64,000 bases of DNA from positions 7,879,118 through 7,943,117 of the forward strand of contig OY811980.1 in assembly GCA_963681505.1 (NCBI GenBank). The letters are read 5' to 3'. Position 1 is the stretch's first letter. Each line of letters starts with the position of its first letter. Shown here one piece after another: positions 1 to 11,880 of the stretch. This DNA is from Eunapius fragilis. Taxonomy: Eukaryota; Porifera; Demospongiae; Spongillida; Spongillidae. Below the pieces are notes generated by a model. It was not told the origin of the DNA, made no database searches, and saw only the letters and a list, made by a program, of their open reading frames with translations. The position numbers and the translations under genes are program-made.

Positions 1-1065
1 TCTGCTCACTGGACCACCTGAGGTTGGTGCAGTCCAAAAGACACTGATAGTTGTGGGACCAGACTGCACAGCAGTGACACCAGTGGGTAGGGCAGGAGGA
101 CCTAGGTACATGTCTATAGGTAAAAGACACTCTTCATAGGCAGTACTTACCTGATACACTGAGGGATGAGGTAATGGATCTTGGATTGAGAGTAAACCCT
201 GTGGGTCCACACACTGGTGAGCAGGTAGTGGTGACAGTGCATGTGTACATCCCAGGTGCTCTCCCAGTCACAGTCAGGGTGTTGTTGTAAGTAGATGTTG
301 GTCGATCTGTCACTATCTGAGAGGAAGCATAGTTACCACCATTCACTGGACTTCCATTGATGGTCCACTGCACAGTTGTAGGAGGAGAACTAGTGCTGTT
401 GCAGGTCAACTGGAACACTGGTATATCAACATTTGTAGGTGTCAACAGATGAAACAGGACACCTCCTGTGATGTTAGGACCATCTGTGGGAGAGTCAACA
501 CTTCCATAACACATGTGATGTACTTTCCTCTCTACTTACAAGTGGCTGCTACAGAGAGAGCATAGCCCATAGTGCCTGATGCAGCTATGCCTGATGATGC
601 TGCTAGTGTGAGATCAGTGTACATTCCAACACAGAGTGTGATGGTGGTATTGGTACAACATTGAACACCATGTGGGAAGTCATAAGGAGTTCCACGATAC
701 AGCTCTACTCCAACTGACACGTTTCGTTGACCCAACCCTCCAGGGGTGGTTACAGGGTCTGGTGTTGCTAGTGGAAACAGGGCTCCACTTGGTTGATACC
801 ACTGTCCACCTGTTATACCCTCACACACCAGAGGAAACTGTTGGGTAGATGTTGCACTCACTCTGTTTTGGATTACAGAGAGGGTCACCAGACTGTTGTT
901 GGCAACCATTAGATTTGCACCATTCACATTCCAAAAGATCCCAACAGTCTGGCCTGTGTTTAACAATAAATAATTTATATGCATTTGCGTAAGGCAGCTC
1001 TAACCTTGTGTGTATCCAACCATTATCACCGTAGCAACGAGCAAACGAACTTTTATTTCGCACAT
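1..1065 (-). CDS. RPTP-like receptor gene E, 5' part (leaves the window)
   Basis: This is the start of a fourth ectodomain-bearing paralog of the cluster. Exon 1 (1065-1005) encodes a signal peptide, MCEIKVRLLVATVIMVGYTQ, and ends in a GT donor after one base of the next codon. Exon 2 (953-540) encodes an Ig-like N-terminal domain with the pattern LVCEG...W...CC...C. Exon 3 (about 522-153) is an Ig-like domain with FQLTC, VQW and MYTCTV. An FN3 exon (from about 104 downwards: [14 protein letters not shown]) runs off the edge. Reading frames are open in every exon seen. The rest of the gene, including any phosphatase domain, is outside the window. The product should be a type I membrane receptor. 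Exon 2 mixes sequence types otherwise split between genes A and B/C. Confidence 0.8.
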
Positions 1066-1330
1066 TGCAAGGTGTGATCCGATCGTTGCAGCGACGAGCC
1101 AATCTCACGCCCTCCTGTCTTGCCTGTACGCAGGGGCGGGGGCGGGGCTTTGTCCTTGTATTCAATTTCTTTTATGGCTGTTTTGGAGAAGGCGGGACTT
1201 TTCATCGGACTGATTTAAAACATGGTTGGGGTAGGTCACGTATGAATTCTAGTAGTCTTGCAAGCCAGACGGTGCATCTACTTACTTCGACATACGACAT
1301 ACGGAGGACCGGGGACGAGGGGATGCTCTA
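1066..1330 (-). promoter_or_regulatory. Conserved 5' flank of receptor gene E with GC box
   Basis: The 270 bp upstream of the signal-peptide ATG are conserved in front of genes A, B and C as well. They include a GC-rich box (plus strand GGGGCGGGGGCGGGGC, 1132-1150) about 70-85 bp upstream of the ATG and a stretch reading TTTCATCGGACTGATT. Conservation in four paralogs and closeness to the start suggest a shared promoter. Sp1/KLF-type binding is an inference; no TATA box is obvious. Confidence 0.5.
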
Positions 1331-2040
1331 AATACTATTAAAAAGTCCGAAGGCAGATAATTGCATATAAATTATTTACTTGGGAAGTTTGCCGAATAGA
1401 GGGGGAAAAGTCCAATGTCCTATTGGAACAAAATTTTGTTTGGTTACCGTTAAAAGCTGCTTAATTAATGCCTGACGTTAGCCTGTTGGAATATTAATTT
1501 AATGCTATGATTTGGATGGATTTACCATTTTTCACCACTGGTGACTTACTACAATATGAAGAATAGAGTACCAGCAGCATATCATCACAGAGTAGCACTA
1601 AATGATAGTATAAACTACCAGTCAGTGTGCATGCATTGTGTGGCAAAAGGAGAGATGTGCTCTTCTAGGGCTGACACAACAGTTACAGAACCACTCCACT
1701 TACATAGACAACAAAAATTGCTGTGTCACACTGCCCATTATAACGACAGCTAGAATAGCTGCAGATGGAACTATTGGTCAGTTTGTCTTGCTATAACAGC
1801 ATCACATGTATAAAATGGTTATGCTAAGGGGGCATGCATATTGAATTAGGAAGAGTAACTCAATAGCTAAACACTGCAGGGAACAGTTTAATTTGGCTTC
1901 CTTGAACATGTCAATGAAACCAAACTGTTACATGTCTGTAGGTTGTTAGTGTTATACGATTGCATATTTATACAATTATAGTTGACTGAAGAAATACAAA
2001 TAATACTTGATACTCACTTGATATCTTTTAATAAATAAGT
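1331..2040. other. Duplicated upstream spacer, no gene seen
   Basis: AT-rich non-coding DNA that closely matches 61990-62650 upstream of gene A, with small indels. No convincing coding frame: short ORFs are not conserved between the two copies. It shows that genes E and A were duplicated together with about 1.5 kb of upstream DNA. Confidence 0.6.
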
Positions 2041-2109
2041 CCTACACTATATTAAGAGTACAACTTATCACACAACTACACTGCACAACAAAATCTACCA
2101 TGCAATTCT

Positions 2110-2440
2110 ACTGAATATAGCTCTGGAGTTGGCCAACTGTTTGGTTCTGATGGAGAGCCTGCGGGCCAAATGTGAGAAGGTGTGCTGTGTTTCCAGAGGC
2201 ACACAGATCCATTCACACTTTTGATCATTTTATGAGTGTTTTCCGACTTCTGCAGATGCAGCTGCTGACTCCACTGTGAATCTCACTTTGGCAATGACAT
2301 TGGTGTTAAGTGGTGAAATCACAGTTAAGTCAAAGGCTGCTGGTCTGCCACAGTACCAATTGGGGACCAATATGGCAGCCGGTCTAGTGCGACTGTTTAT
2401 AAACTGATTGCTGTACAGTAACAATGAAAGAGGCAACACA
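2110..2440 (-). pseudogene. Retrotransposon C-terminal (endonuclease-like) fragment
   Basis: The minus-strand translation contains TRPAAILVPNWYCGRPAAFDLTVISPLN followed by a KHS motif. This resembles the region after the reverse transcriptase in sponge and cnidarian retroelement proteins, where the pattern RPADxxxPNW...A.D.(S/T)V.SPL looks like a restriction-like endonuclease core. Only this short piece is present; the RT is absent. A fuller copy lies at 62750-63089, with the same flanks. It is a LINE-type fossil carried along by the receptor-gene duplication. Assignment to the R2/CRE-like endonuclease class is tentative. Confidence 0.5.
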
Positions 2441-3879
2441 TAGGTTTGAAGTTGAAATCAGAACATTGATTTAATGGTAAATGAGGGGTGGAACCTATGT
2501 CCGTCCCTCCACCCTCCCTCCCCTTGCACCCTGTTTTGGTGCCTCAGTTCAGCAAGCACTCCAACCTGGTGTGGCCCTGACTTTACCAATGAGCACCTAA
2601 GGGGTTAAACTGACCAATGTCTGCACCATCATGACTCTGTTCTTCCTCATCTCCATCACAAAGCCCCACACACTCAGCGAGGCTTCTTTCTTCATCCTGT
2701 CCATCATGGCGTCCAGTACAATGAAGGTCCCAGTGCGCCCCACCCCCGCACTGCAGTGGACCACTAGGGGAATCCCCTTGCTCTTGTCGTGGGCCTTCTG
2801 TACCCTCCTCACAAAGTCAATGATGGAGGTGGTAAACTGGGGTACCCCGTGGTCTGGCCAGGCAGTATAGTGGAAGTGGGTGAGTTTAAGAGTACCCTTG
2901 GATGGATCATCTTTCTGAGGAGAGAGACATATGGTGTGTGGCGTGTGCATGTGTGTACTGCTCGTAATCTATTGGCCCTGGTAACACGGTTTCCCTCTCC
3001 CTCACTCTCCCTCCCTCTTAAAACTCACACTCTTTATGACAAAGGTTCTCATCTCATAGTCAGCACAGGGTATGTAGGAGACAGTCTTGATGGTGAGGGT
3101 GTCTGTCTCCAAGGACTCATTAAGCCTCTCAGCCCAGTACTGCTCACACTTTGCCTACAGGGGTCAGGTGTAATAAATACAGCAAGTAAAGGGGGGCGGG
3201 CTCTAATTTGGGTAGCAAAGATGGCATACCATGCAATGATGCTCTGTAACTCATCAACATTACATTAAGGTACAACACATGAATACCTATCAGGTGATCA
3301 TTAGCTGACTAACAGATGACCATAAGTCAACCATGAAGTAATTGTCCTGCAGCTGCAGTTCTGAAAACCATTGCCTTCTTCTGGTCCCCATCCCCATACC
3401 TCTGGTCCCAATCCCATACCTCTCTGGTCCCCATCCCCATATCTCTCGTCCCGCATACCTTTCCACCTTCAATGCACTTTGTCAACATCACGATACAGCT
3501 GATGTGTAGTTCCCAGACCATCCTCCAGAAATCCTTCACCGTATGTTCCAAGGGACCTATTCCAATGGCACCATCAGATCAACGCACAAATTACCATGGT
3601 AACCAACCTTGAGCTGCAACATAGCAGTTTTTATGTTCGTAGCCCTATAAGGACATGGGTGTACACATGAGCACACACCAGTGCAGGTGAGAGTGTGGAC
3701 TTGCATCTATGTAGCTGGCATTGATGTACATGTAGTCTGACCCTTCAACACCTGGGATAGGTTCAAGCTTCACTCTACTGGCATCATCTATTGAAGGTTG
3801 AGAAGTGTAAAAAAAAAGGCCACCTGCCAAGTACTCATATATTAATGCTTTTACAAGTCCACTATACTCACTGCCTCCT

Positions 3880-4185
3880 CCCTCCCCCACATCCCCTCCC
3901 CTCCCCCACATCCCTCCCCTCCCCCACATCCCTCCCCTCCCCCACATCCCTCCCCTCCCCCACATCCCTCCCCTCCCCCACATCCCTCCCCTCCCCCACA
4001 TCCCTCCCCCTACTTCCCTCCCCTCCCCCACATCCCTCCCCTCCCCACATCCGTCCGCTCCCCACATCCCTCCCCTCCCCCACATCCCTCCCCTTCCCAC
4101 ATCCCTCCCCTCCCCACATCCCTCCCCTCCCCACATTCCTCCCCTCCCCCACATCCCTCCCCCCTACTTCCCCCATCGTCCATCT
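3880..4185. repeat. 19-bp C-rich minisatellite (CCCTCCCCTCCCCCACATC)
   Basis: About 15 units of a 17-19-bp pyrimidine-rich repeat in a gene C intron between the KNRF exon and the GSDYMYINASY exon. Long open frames through it are low-complexity artefacts of the repeat. Confidence 0.9.
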
Positions 4186-4669
4186 CCTACAGCAAACACA
4201 CACATGAAACATGTCCCCTTCCAAAACAAAGTTAAAGCTACAAACATGGACAAGTAAATGGACCACTGCCATAAATGGACCACTGCCATAAATGGATCAT
4301 TGCCGTAAATGATCATTATACTATAATAGGATCATCATCCCATCCATACATGGACATAACCCTACAAGGACATCACCCTACATGGAAAGATATTGCCAAA
4401 TCTGTTTTTAGGTCTGTTGCACTCGAGGGCAGAGGTGTTACGTGACGTCAGAGGGTGTGATGGGATCAGCTGTTTTAAGGAGAGGGGAGAGGGGAGGGAG
4501 GGAGTAAGGAAGGTGACAGCGGAGGAGTCATTACCCAACAGAGTTGGTTTGTCCTAACCTGGTACTCCTTGGCAAAGCCTCTGTCCTTCTCTTCGTGCAT
4601 CTAGCGAACATGTTCACTGAAGTCCTTCAGCTGTATGGCTTCACAGCCCGCATCTACGCACCCACACAC

Positions 4670-5262
4670 GCTGGTCAAGACACACGCCCCCACATCTAAG
4701 AGGACCCGCCCACACACTGGTCACACCCCCACATCTAAGACACACTGGTCACACCCCCACATCTAAGACACACTGGTCACACCCCCACATCTAAGACACA
4801 CTGGTCACGCCCCCACATCTAAGACACACTGGTCACGCCCCCACATCTAAGACACACTGGTCACGCCCCCCACATCTAAGACACACTGGTCACGCCCCCA
4901 CATCTAAGACACACTGGTCACACCCCCACATCTAAGACACACTGGTCACGCCCCCACATCTAAGACACACTGGTCACACCCCCACATCTAAGACACACTG
5001 GTCACACCCCCACATCTAAGACACACTGGTCACGCCCCCACATCTAAGACACACTGGTCACGCCCCCACATCTAAGACACACTGGTCACGCCCCCCACAC
5101 ACACACAGCTAAGAGAATCCACCCACACACTGGTCAAGACACACGCCCCCACATCTAAGACACACTGGTCACGCCCCCACATCTAAGACACACTGGTCAC
5201 GCCCCCCACACACACACAGCTAAGAGAATCCACCCACACACTGGTCAAGACACACGCCCCCA
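4670..5262. repeat. 28-bp minisatellite (CACACTGGTCACGCCCCCACATCTAAGA)
   Basis: About 17-18 head-to-tail units of about 28 bp with few substitutions (CACGCC/CACACC variants) and a longer higher-order block containing 'ACACACACAGCTAAGAGAATC' seen twice. It lies in the intron between juxtamembrane exons of gene C. It has no counterpart in genes A and B. Confidence 0.9.
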
Positions 5263-5484
5263 CTGCAGACCTTTCTTTTGGTCTTTGGCAGGGGTGTGGT
5301 CTTTCCTTCCCTCCTCTGTTTCGCTAGGGCTCAGTGACTGGACAGATGCTGTCTCAGACTTTGTAATATTCTGCATCTCACGGGTTTCCACAGAATTGGA
5401 GTAATGAGCTTTACGCTTATGGCTGTGCCTGCAGGAGAGAAGACATTGAGACATGTACAAAGGTGATGTAAGGGGAAGTACCTA

Positions 5485-5575
5485 ATGACTATGACAGCAG
5501 TGACTGTACTGACGACAACAATAATCACCATGACAACAATGATTACAGCTGCTATGATTCCACCACTTGAACCTG
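5485..5575 (-). other. Transmembrane segment of gene C
   Basis: The minus strand encodes SGGIIAAVIIVVMVIIVVVS followed by TVTAVIVIR and a GT donor. It is a single hydrophobic helix of about 28 residues ending in Arg, as expected of a type I receptor. Sequence is unrelated to the TM exon of A and B apart from being Val/Ile-rich, so this exon lies in the divergent half of gene C. A basic juxtamembrane exon (HSHKRKAHYSNSVETREMQ, about 5430-5260) follows. Confidence 0.7.
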
Positions 5576-5800
5576 ATGTGGGAAGGGGGAAGGTGTAAAG
5601 TAAGGAAGGGGGAGGAGGTGTAAAGGAAGGAAGGGGGAGGAGGTGTAAAGTAAGGAAGGGGAGGAGGTGTAAAGGAAGGAAGGGGGAGGAGGTGTAAAGG
5701 AAGGAAGGGGGAGGGGTTTAAAGGATAAAAGGGGAGGAGGTGTAAAGGAAGGTAGGGGGAGGAGGTGTAAAAGAAGAAGGCAAGGAAAGGAATGAGGGAA
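5575..5800. repeat. GGAGGAGGTGTAAAGGAAGGAAGG tandem array
   Basis: Purine-rich repeat of about 24-28 bp, some eight to nine imperfect units, in the intron between the last FN3 exon and the TM exon of gene C. No coding function; strand-asymmetric purine tract. Confidence 0.8.
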
Positions 5801-8800
5801 TGAGGGGTCCATCACAATTGATGAGACACACCACACCAGCACACATAGCACACACACACTACACACAATACCTGTGCCTCCTGAAACAGGTACTGAGGGA
5901 GATGTAGACTTGTTACTAATAGGACCAAGAATACCATTTTTGGTCTGAACACATACAGTCACAGAATAGTCCTTTGAAGGCTCCAGCCCTGAGACCACCA
6001 CTGATGTCATGTTGGTAGTTACAGAGATCTGACCCTGACGAATGGTCTTCACAACTGGTCCATAGGCGATGACGTAATCCACAAACCCTCTGGCCTGTGA
6101 GAGGGTCAGAGGTGACCAACTGATGTTCATGCTCAGACCATCTGGTGATCTAGACACCCTCAGTCCCCCAGGGGCCACACTGGGGACTGAACACACAGGG
6201 GGTACATGATGATGTCATAGCCACACCTCTGGTGATGTCACATCATGGCTTACCCTGCTCCACAGTGAAGAAGACCTTGCACCACGAGTCCCCAGGACCA
6301 AGTGGGTTGACTGCACTAATGCACGTCTGGTAGGGCACTCCTGGATCTGGGTGCACACAGGGTTAAAACATCAAACTGGTGGGTGTGGTGTAGGCATACT
6401 CACTTAGACCACTCCAAGTATATGACATCATGATGACATCAACAGTGGTGTTCATTGCAGTACCACTAACAGGCACACCATAGTCCAGTAGTTGTACAAT
6501 GGAGAGGACATAGCCTGTTAGTCGTCCATAGGTCAGCTGGGGTGCACTCCAACTGATCACAGAGGTACTATCTGATGGTATAGCCACTGATGGACCACTC
6601 ACCACACCTGGGACTGTAAATGGACGAATGGGAGTGAAGTGATGGAGTGTGTGGAGGTGGACATAACTCACTTCTCACAGCTACATCTGCTGCTGATGAA
6701 CCTATCCTATAGATATCCTTATATGGTAAGGTTGTCACTGCAGTACAGTTGTATGAGGTGAGGTCAGACATAGTCAGAGGACCTAGGGAGAGTGTCCCAC
6801 TGGATCCTAGATACAATCCATCTATCCTGGTCCAGGTCAGACTAACAGGTAATACCAGACCAGCTACCACCATGGCCTGACATGTTAGTGAGTACATTGC
6901 ACCAAGGGAGGGTAGAGGGAGGGAAGGAGTGATGGTGACAATGGGAGCAGGAAGATCTGATGGAAGAGGAAGGGACCAGAGATGATGAGGATGAATGGAG
7001 TGTATTGGTAGCACTGACCTAGGACCTGAAGGGACAGAGAACCACCTCCCACTCCTGAGATGGTATAGGGAGCCCCAGGTAGAACAGAGACATTACAGTA
7101 GTACCCTCCACTGTCAGCAGTACCAAGAGGGTTAAACATGAGTGTGGTGACGTAGGAGGAGCTGATGATGGAGAGTGGTGATATGGTAGTGTAGTTATCA
7201 ATAGTTATAACTGATGGTCCCTTGAACCAAGTTATGGTAACAGGAGTGTCCACTTGTGGGATGAGCTGAACATTACAGGTGAGGTTGAGTGGTGTACCAG
7301 CATAGTATGAGGAGGTGATGGGTGTGGAGGTGATGGTGACAGTGAGAGGAGGGACTGAGGGAAGGTATATTAAACTATACCAAACATAATGACTCCATCC
7401 ATACCTTGAATATAGATGTCTTTAATAGCTGTCACATTGGATGTAGCAGGGGAGGTAACCATGGATACACATGTGTACCTTCCATCGTGGGAGGTATGCA
7501 GGGGGTTAAATAAAAGGGACACTTTTCTCTCCGACTGGCCTGCTGTGTTGTCCTCAACAAGGATATGGTTTCCATTGGTAACAGGTCCCCTGGGCCCTAC
7601 CCATGATACGTTAAGTGGGCGTGTACCTCCGAGTACCTCCACAATGCATGTGAGGGAATAGTTCATTCCTCCAATGGTGGTGTTTGAGGAGGACATGACC
7701 ACTATGGAGTATATGACAACTGAAGGGAGAGATGGGCACTAAATGGAAGTAATAAACTATGACCAAGTACTCCATGGTTACCTTCAACAGGGACACTGTT
7801 ATTAGCAGTGGCTACAAATGCTGCACTGACTACTACAGTACATCTGTACACACCACTGTCCTCTTGTCCCACAGAAGGAAGCCCCAGTATGTTGGTGTAC
7901 GGTAAGCCAACTTGTGTGAAGTTTCTGACACTGAGGGGAGCTCTTCCTGGTGCAGTCCATGAGGTCTTCACCATCACTGTACTGTCCACTGATGGGTCCA
8001 ACTGGATATTACAGGTCAGGGTGAGATTGTCCCCCTCAGTGATGACCTGGCTGGGTAGTGCACTGATGGTCACAGTAGGTGGTGGGACTGGGGAGGAGAC
8101 ATCTGACTTGGCACACATGTGTAGTAAAGTGAGATCACTTACTTTGAACTGTAATGTTAGCTAAAGAGGTATCACGTAGTCCTGTGAGGGATATTATTGG
8201 GAGAGAGACATTGGCTATACAGGAGTACTGTCCTCCATCAGATGTGTGGAGAGGGTTGAATTGGAGAGTGAGGGTTGTTGTGTTAGCTGAGACCACTCCA
8301 GGAGTCACTGAGATGCCATTTCCTACAGCTACACTTGCTCCATTCTTCAACCACATCACCTGAGGAACAACTACCAGTTCATTTACTACCATCACTGTAC
8401 ATGTGAGTGTGTATGGACTTCCTGCAGTGGAGCTCCCTGATGGAGTGATGGTCACCTGAGGAGCAGGGAGAGCTGTGAGGGAGGAGGGGTGGATGGTGAA
8501 CATCAGGTGCCATCTGCTCTAACATCTACTGACCTTTCACTGTGATTGGTGATGTGGAAGAACTGACAGCTATTGAGGTGTCCACATACTGCTGACCTGA
8601 TGCAGAAACATTAACTGAACAGTTGTACACTCCAGTATCACTGGTGTAGAGAGGATAGAACTGTACAGTGGTCTGGTTGACACCAGAGGAGAGGGAGACT
8701 CTACTGCCACCACTGGAGATCTGTCCTTCTGGTCCAGTCCACAAGGAGTTAAAGGTGACAGGAGTGTCCACTTGTGGGATGAGCTGAACATTACAGGTGA

Positions 8801-11582
8801 GGTTGAGTGGTGTACCCGCATAGTATGAGGTGGTGATGGGTGTGGAGGTGATGGTGACAGTGGGAGGAGGTACTAAGGGAAGAATGATGATTTCATTAGT
8901 AAGAGTGAATACATTACATGTACATACTTTGAACAACAATATTCATTACTGCAGTGATTGTTGAGCTGGGGACTGCAGATTGACAGGTGTACTGTCCTCC
9001 ATGCGAGGTGTGCAGAGGGTTAAATGTGAGGATGCCATTGGATGCAGTGTTGTCATTTCCACTGGTAAACACTCCAGTTGAGTTCCAACATGTCACCACA
9101 GGAGTGAGTGAAGTGTTCCCCACCAGTGCTCCATTACAGATGAGTGTATACATCTGTCCTGCCACTGAACTGCCTGATGTGGTGATGTATACTGTGTGTA
9201 CTGAAACTGAATGAGATAAGAGAATATTATAATAGTTATGCTCCAAACAATGTATTTAGCTACCCAAGATGGAGGCAGTCCTTCCCATTGGTCCAGTGAT
9301 GTACTGTGAGGCCATAGGAGTGACTGACACTCCACAGATATAGTTTCCAGCATTTCCAGTCCCCAGTGAAGTCAACATCAGTGTGCTCTGGTAGGATGAC
9401 CCAGTCCATGAAGGATTACTACCACTGAGGGTAGCTCCTCCTGGTGCAGTCCATGTACTGTTCACCATCACTGTACTGTCCACTGATGGATCCAACTGGA
9501 TATTACAGGTCAGGGTGAGGTTGCTTCCAGCATTGGCGACTTGATTAGATACATTGACCATGACAGCGGGTGGAGGGACTGGCAGTATAGGGAGAAAAAT
9601 ATAATTAACCTTTACAGGGCCATAGATAACTTACATAGTATGGGGGGACACAACAGACCGACACTTTTAATAATACATTTTTAATAAATGTCAGATACAG
9701 AAATTTTAGGGGGTCATGTTCTCCCTCAAGCTACCCAGCCTTGCTTTAGTACATACCTGTCACTATGACAGAAGAGCTTGTTGTACCAAGAGTGTAGCTC
9801 TCACATGACACCGCACATGAGTACTGTCCTCCATCAGATGTGTGTAGAGAGGAGAATGGCCACTGGAGTGCGTAGGTCATCCCTGGACTAGCTGATACCA
9901 CATTGCTGGTGAGCACACTTCCATTTGGAGCTGTCAGATGGATGGTCAGTGATCCATTCCATCCAATGACTGGAGCAGTGCAGGTGAGTGTGTATGGTGA
10001 CCCTGCAGTGGGTGTGGTCCCACTACCAGTGATGGAGACATTACCTATTGCTGTGTAAAACGTGGTTGACAGTAATGCAGTAATGGTCTTGCAGTTATAC
10101 ATATGCCTTAATACTAAGCACCTATATCAGGGAGTGACCTATTTTTTCTCCAAAGGCTATGTGACGTTTGATACCACATTTAAAGAGTTTTTAGGGCTTT
10201 GGACTTGCTTTTTGGAATTATATCTAAATGCAGAAGGCAGAAGGGGAAGGGGGGGGGGGGGGGGGGGGGAGGAGATGTATCCCAGTGGCCCCCCCTGCTG
10301 CTGCACATTACCACATCTCGCACAGTATTGGTTTCTATACACAACACAGTAACTAACTTGATATAGTTGTAGCCAAAGCACTCTGAGATGGTATATAAGT
10401 ACCCACAGCTATGACAGAGATGTTGTACTGAACCCCAACTTGAAGGTTGGTTAGGACATAAGAGGTAGAAGTGGTTGAACCACCACTTGTACTTGGGACT
10501 CCATTAGCCACATAGTAGATATCATATCTGCTCACTGGACCACCTGAGGTTGGTGCAGTCCAAGAGACACTGACAGATGTGGGACCAGACTGCACAGCAG
10601 TGACACCAGTGGGTGGGGCAGGAGGACCTGTATAGAGGTACATGTCTATAGGTACAAGACACTCTTCATAGGCAGTACTTACCTGATACACTGAGGGATG
10701 AGGTAGTGGATCTTGGGTTGAGAGTAAACCCTGTACCTCCACACACTGGTGAGCAGGTAGTGGTGACAGTGCATGTGTACATCCCAGGTGTTCTCCCAGT
10801 CACAGTCAGGGTGTTGTTGTAAGTAGATGTTGGTCGATCTGTCACTATCTGTGAGGAAGCATAGTTACCACCATTCACTGGACTTCCACTGATGGTCCAC
10901 TGCACAGTTGTAGGAGGAGAACTAGTGCTGGTGCAGGTCAACTGGAACACTGGTGGATCAACATTTGTAGGTGTCAACAGCTGAAACAGGACACCTCCTG
11001 TGATGTTAGGACCATCTGTGGAAGAGTCAACACTTCCATAACACATGTGATGTACTTTCCTCTCTACTTACAAGTGGCTGCTACAGAGAGATCATAAGAT
11101 CTACCAGTTAAGCCTGATGATGCTGCTAGTGTGAGATCAGTGTACATTCCAACACAGAGTGTGATGGCGGTATTGGTACAACATTGAACACCATGTGGGA
11201 AGTCATAAGGAGTTCCACGATACAGCTCTACTCCTACTGACACGTTTCGTTGACCCAACCCTCCAGGGGTGGTTACAGGGTCTGGTGTTGCTAGTGGAAA
11301 CAGGGCTCCATTTGGTTGATACCACTGTCCACCTGTTATACCCTCACACACCAGAGGAAACAGTGATCCAGATACCACACTCACTCTCTGCAGGACCACT
11401 GAGAGGGTCACCAGACTGTTGTTGGCTACAGTCATGTCATTCCAAAAAATCCCAACAGTCTGGCCTATGTAGTGTATAGAAATATAATCATTTATATGCG
11501 TTAGCCTAACGCAGCTCTAACCTTGTGTGTATCCAACCAGTATCACCGTAGCAACGATCAAATAAACTTCAATTTTGAACAT

Positions 11583-11880
11583 TGCGAAGTGTTATCCGAT
11601 CGTTGCAGCGACGAGCCTTTTGCTTCAATCTCACGCCCTCCTGTTATTTCTGTACGCAGGGGCGGGGCTTTGTCCTTGTACGATCTATACAAGTTGAATG
11701 TATGGCTGTTTAGGAGAAGGTGGGACTTTTCATCGGACTGATTTAAAACATGTCTGGGGTAGGTCACGTATGAATTCTAGTAGTCTTGCAAACCAGACGG
11801 TACATGTACTTTACTTCGACATACGACATACGGAGGACTGGGAACGAGGGGATGCTCTATCTGAACCTGCGGCAGCAGGT
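11583..11880 (-). promoter_or_regulatory. Conserved 5' flank of receptor gene C
   Basis: Same conserved block as in front of A, B and E. It includes GGGGCGGGGC (11660-11669) upstream of the signal-peptide ATG and the TTTCATCGGACTGATT stretch. Promoter role is inferred from position and conservation in four paralogs. Confidence 0.45.

Larger units (their letters stand above)
2597..11582 (-). pseudogene. RPTP-like receptor gene C, full ectodomain, damaged cytoplasmic part
   Basis: The ectodomain follows the order of gene A: signal peptide (11582-11522), Ig-like N-terminal domain (11464-11072), Ig (about 11050-10680), FN3 (about 10640-10400), nine Ig exons between about 10050 and 6670, an FN3 split over two exons (about 6620-6250) and a last FN3 (about 6200-5880). 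A transmembrane helix follows at 5575-5485. The cytoplasmic part is clearly divergent from A, B and D. D1 exons are recognisable: DFSEHVR..MHEE...GFAKEYQ near 4650-4560, KNRFGNIFPC near 4400, GSDYMYINASY near 3740, FWRMVWE near 3540, WPDHGVP near 2860 and [11 protein letters not shown] at 2729-2758. An in-frame TAG interrupts the exon near 4609, and the gene stops after the D1 signature exon: D2 is missing, and retroelement-flank DNA begins at about 2565. It is probably a pseudogene; a secreted or truncated receptor product remains possible. Confidence 0.75.

Noticed and set aside
2631-2870. Plus-strand ORF opposite the D1 signature, repeated at 18685, 34868 and 52954
   Set aside because: Conserved only because the minus-strand phosphatase exon is conserved.
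3645-4272. Long Gly/Arg/Trp-Gly or Pro/Ser-rich open frames on both strands
   Set aside because: They are read-through of the 19-bp C-rich minisatellite in an intron of gene C.
4670-5262. CRISPR-like array of regular 28-bp repeats
   Set aside because: Units abut without unique spacers and the locus is a eukaryotic intron; it is a minisatellite.
7416-8363. Plus-strand ORFs opposite the Ig exons (also 7808-8164, 57855-58220)
   Set aside because: Antisense shadows: the minus strand has Ig motifs and splice signals, and the plus frames have no family resemblance.
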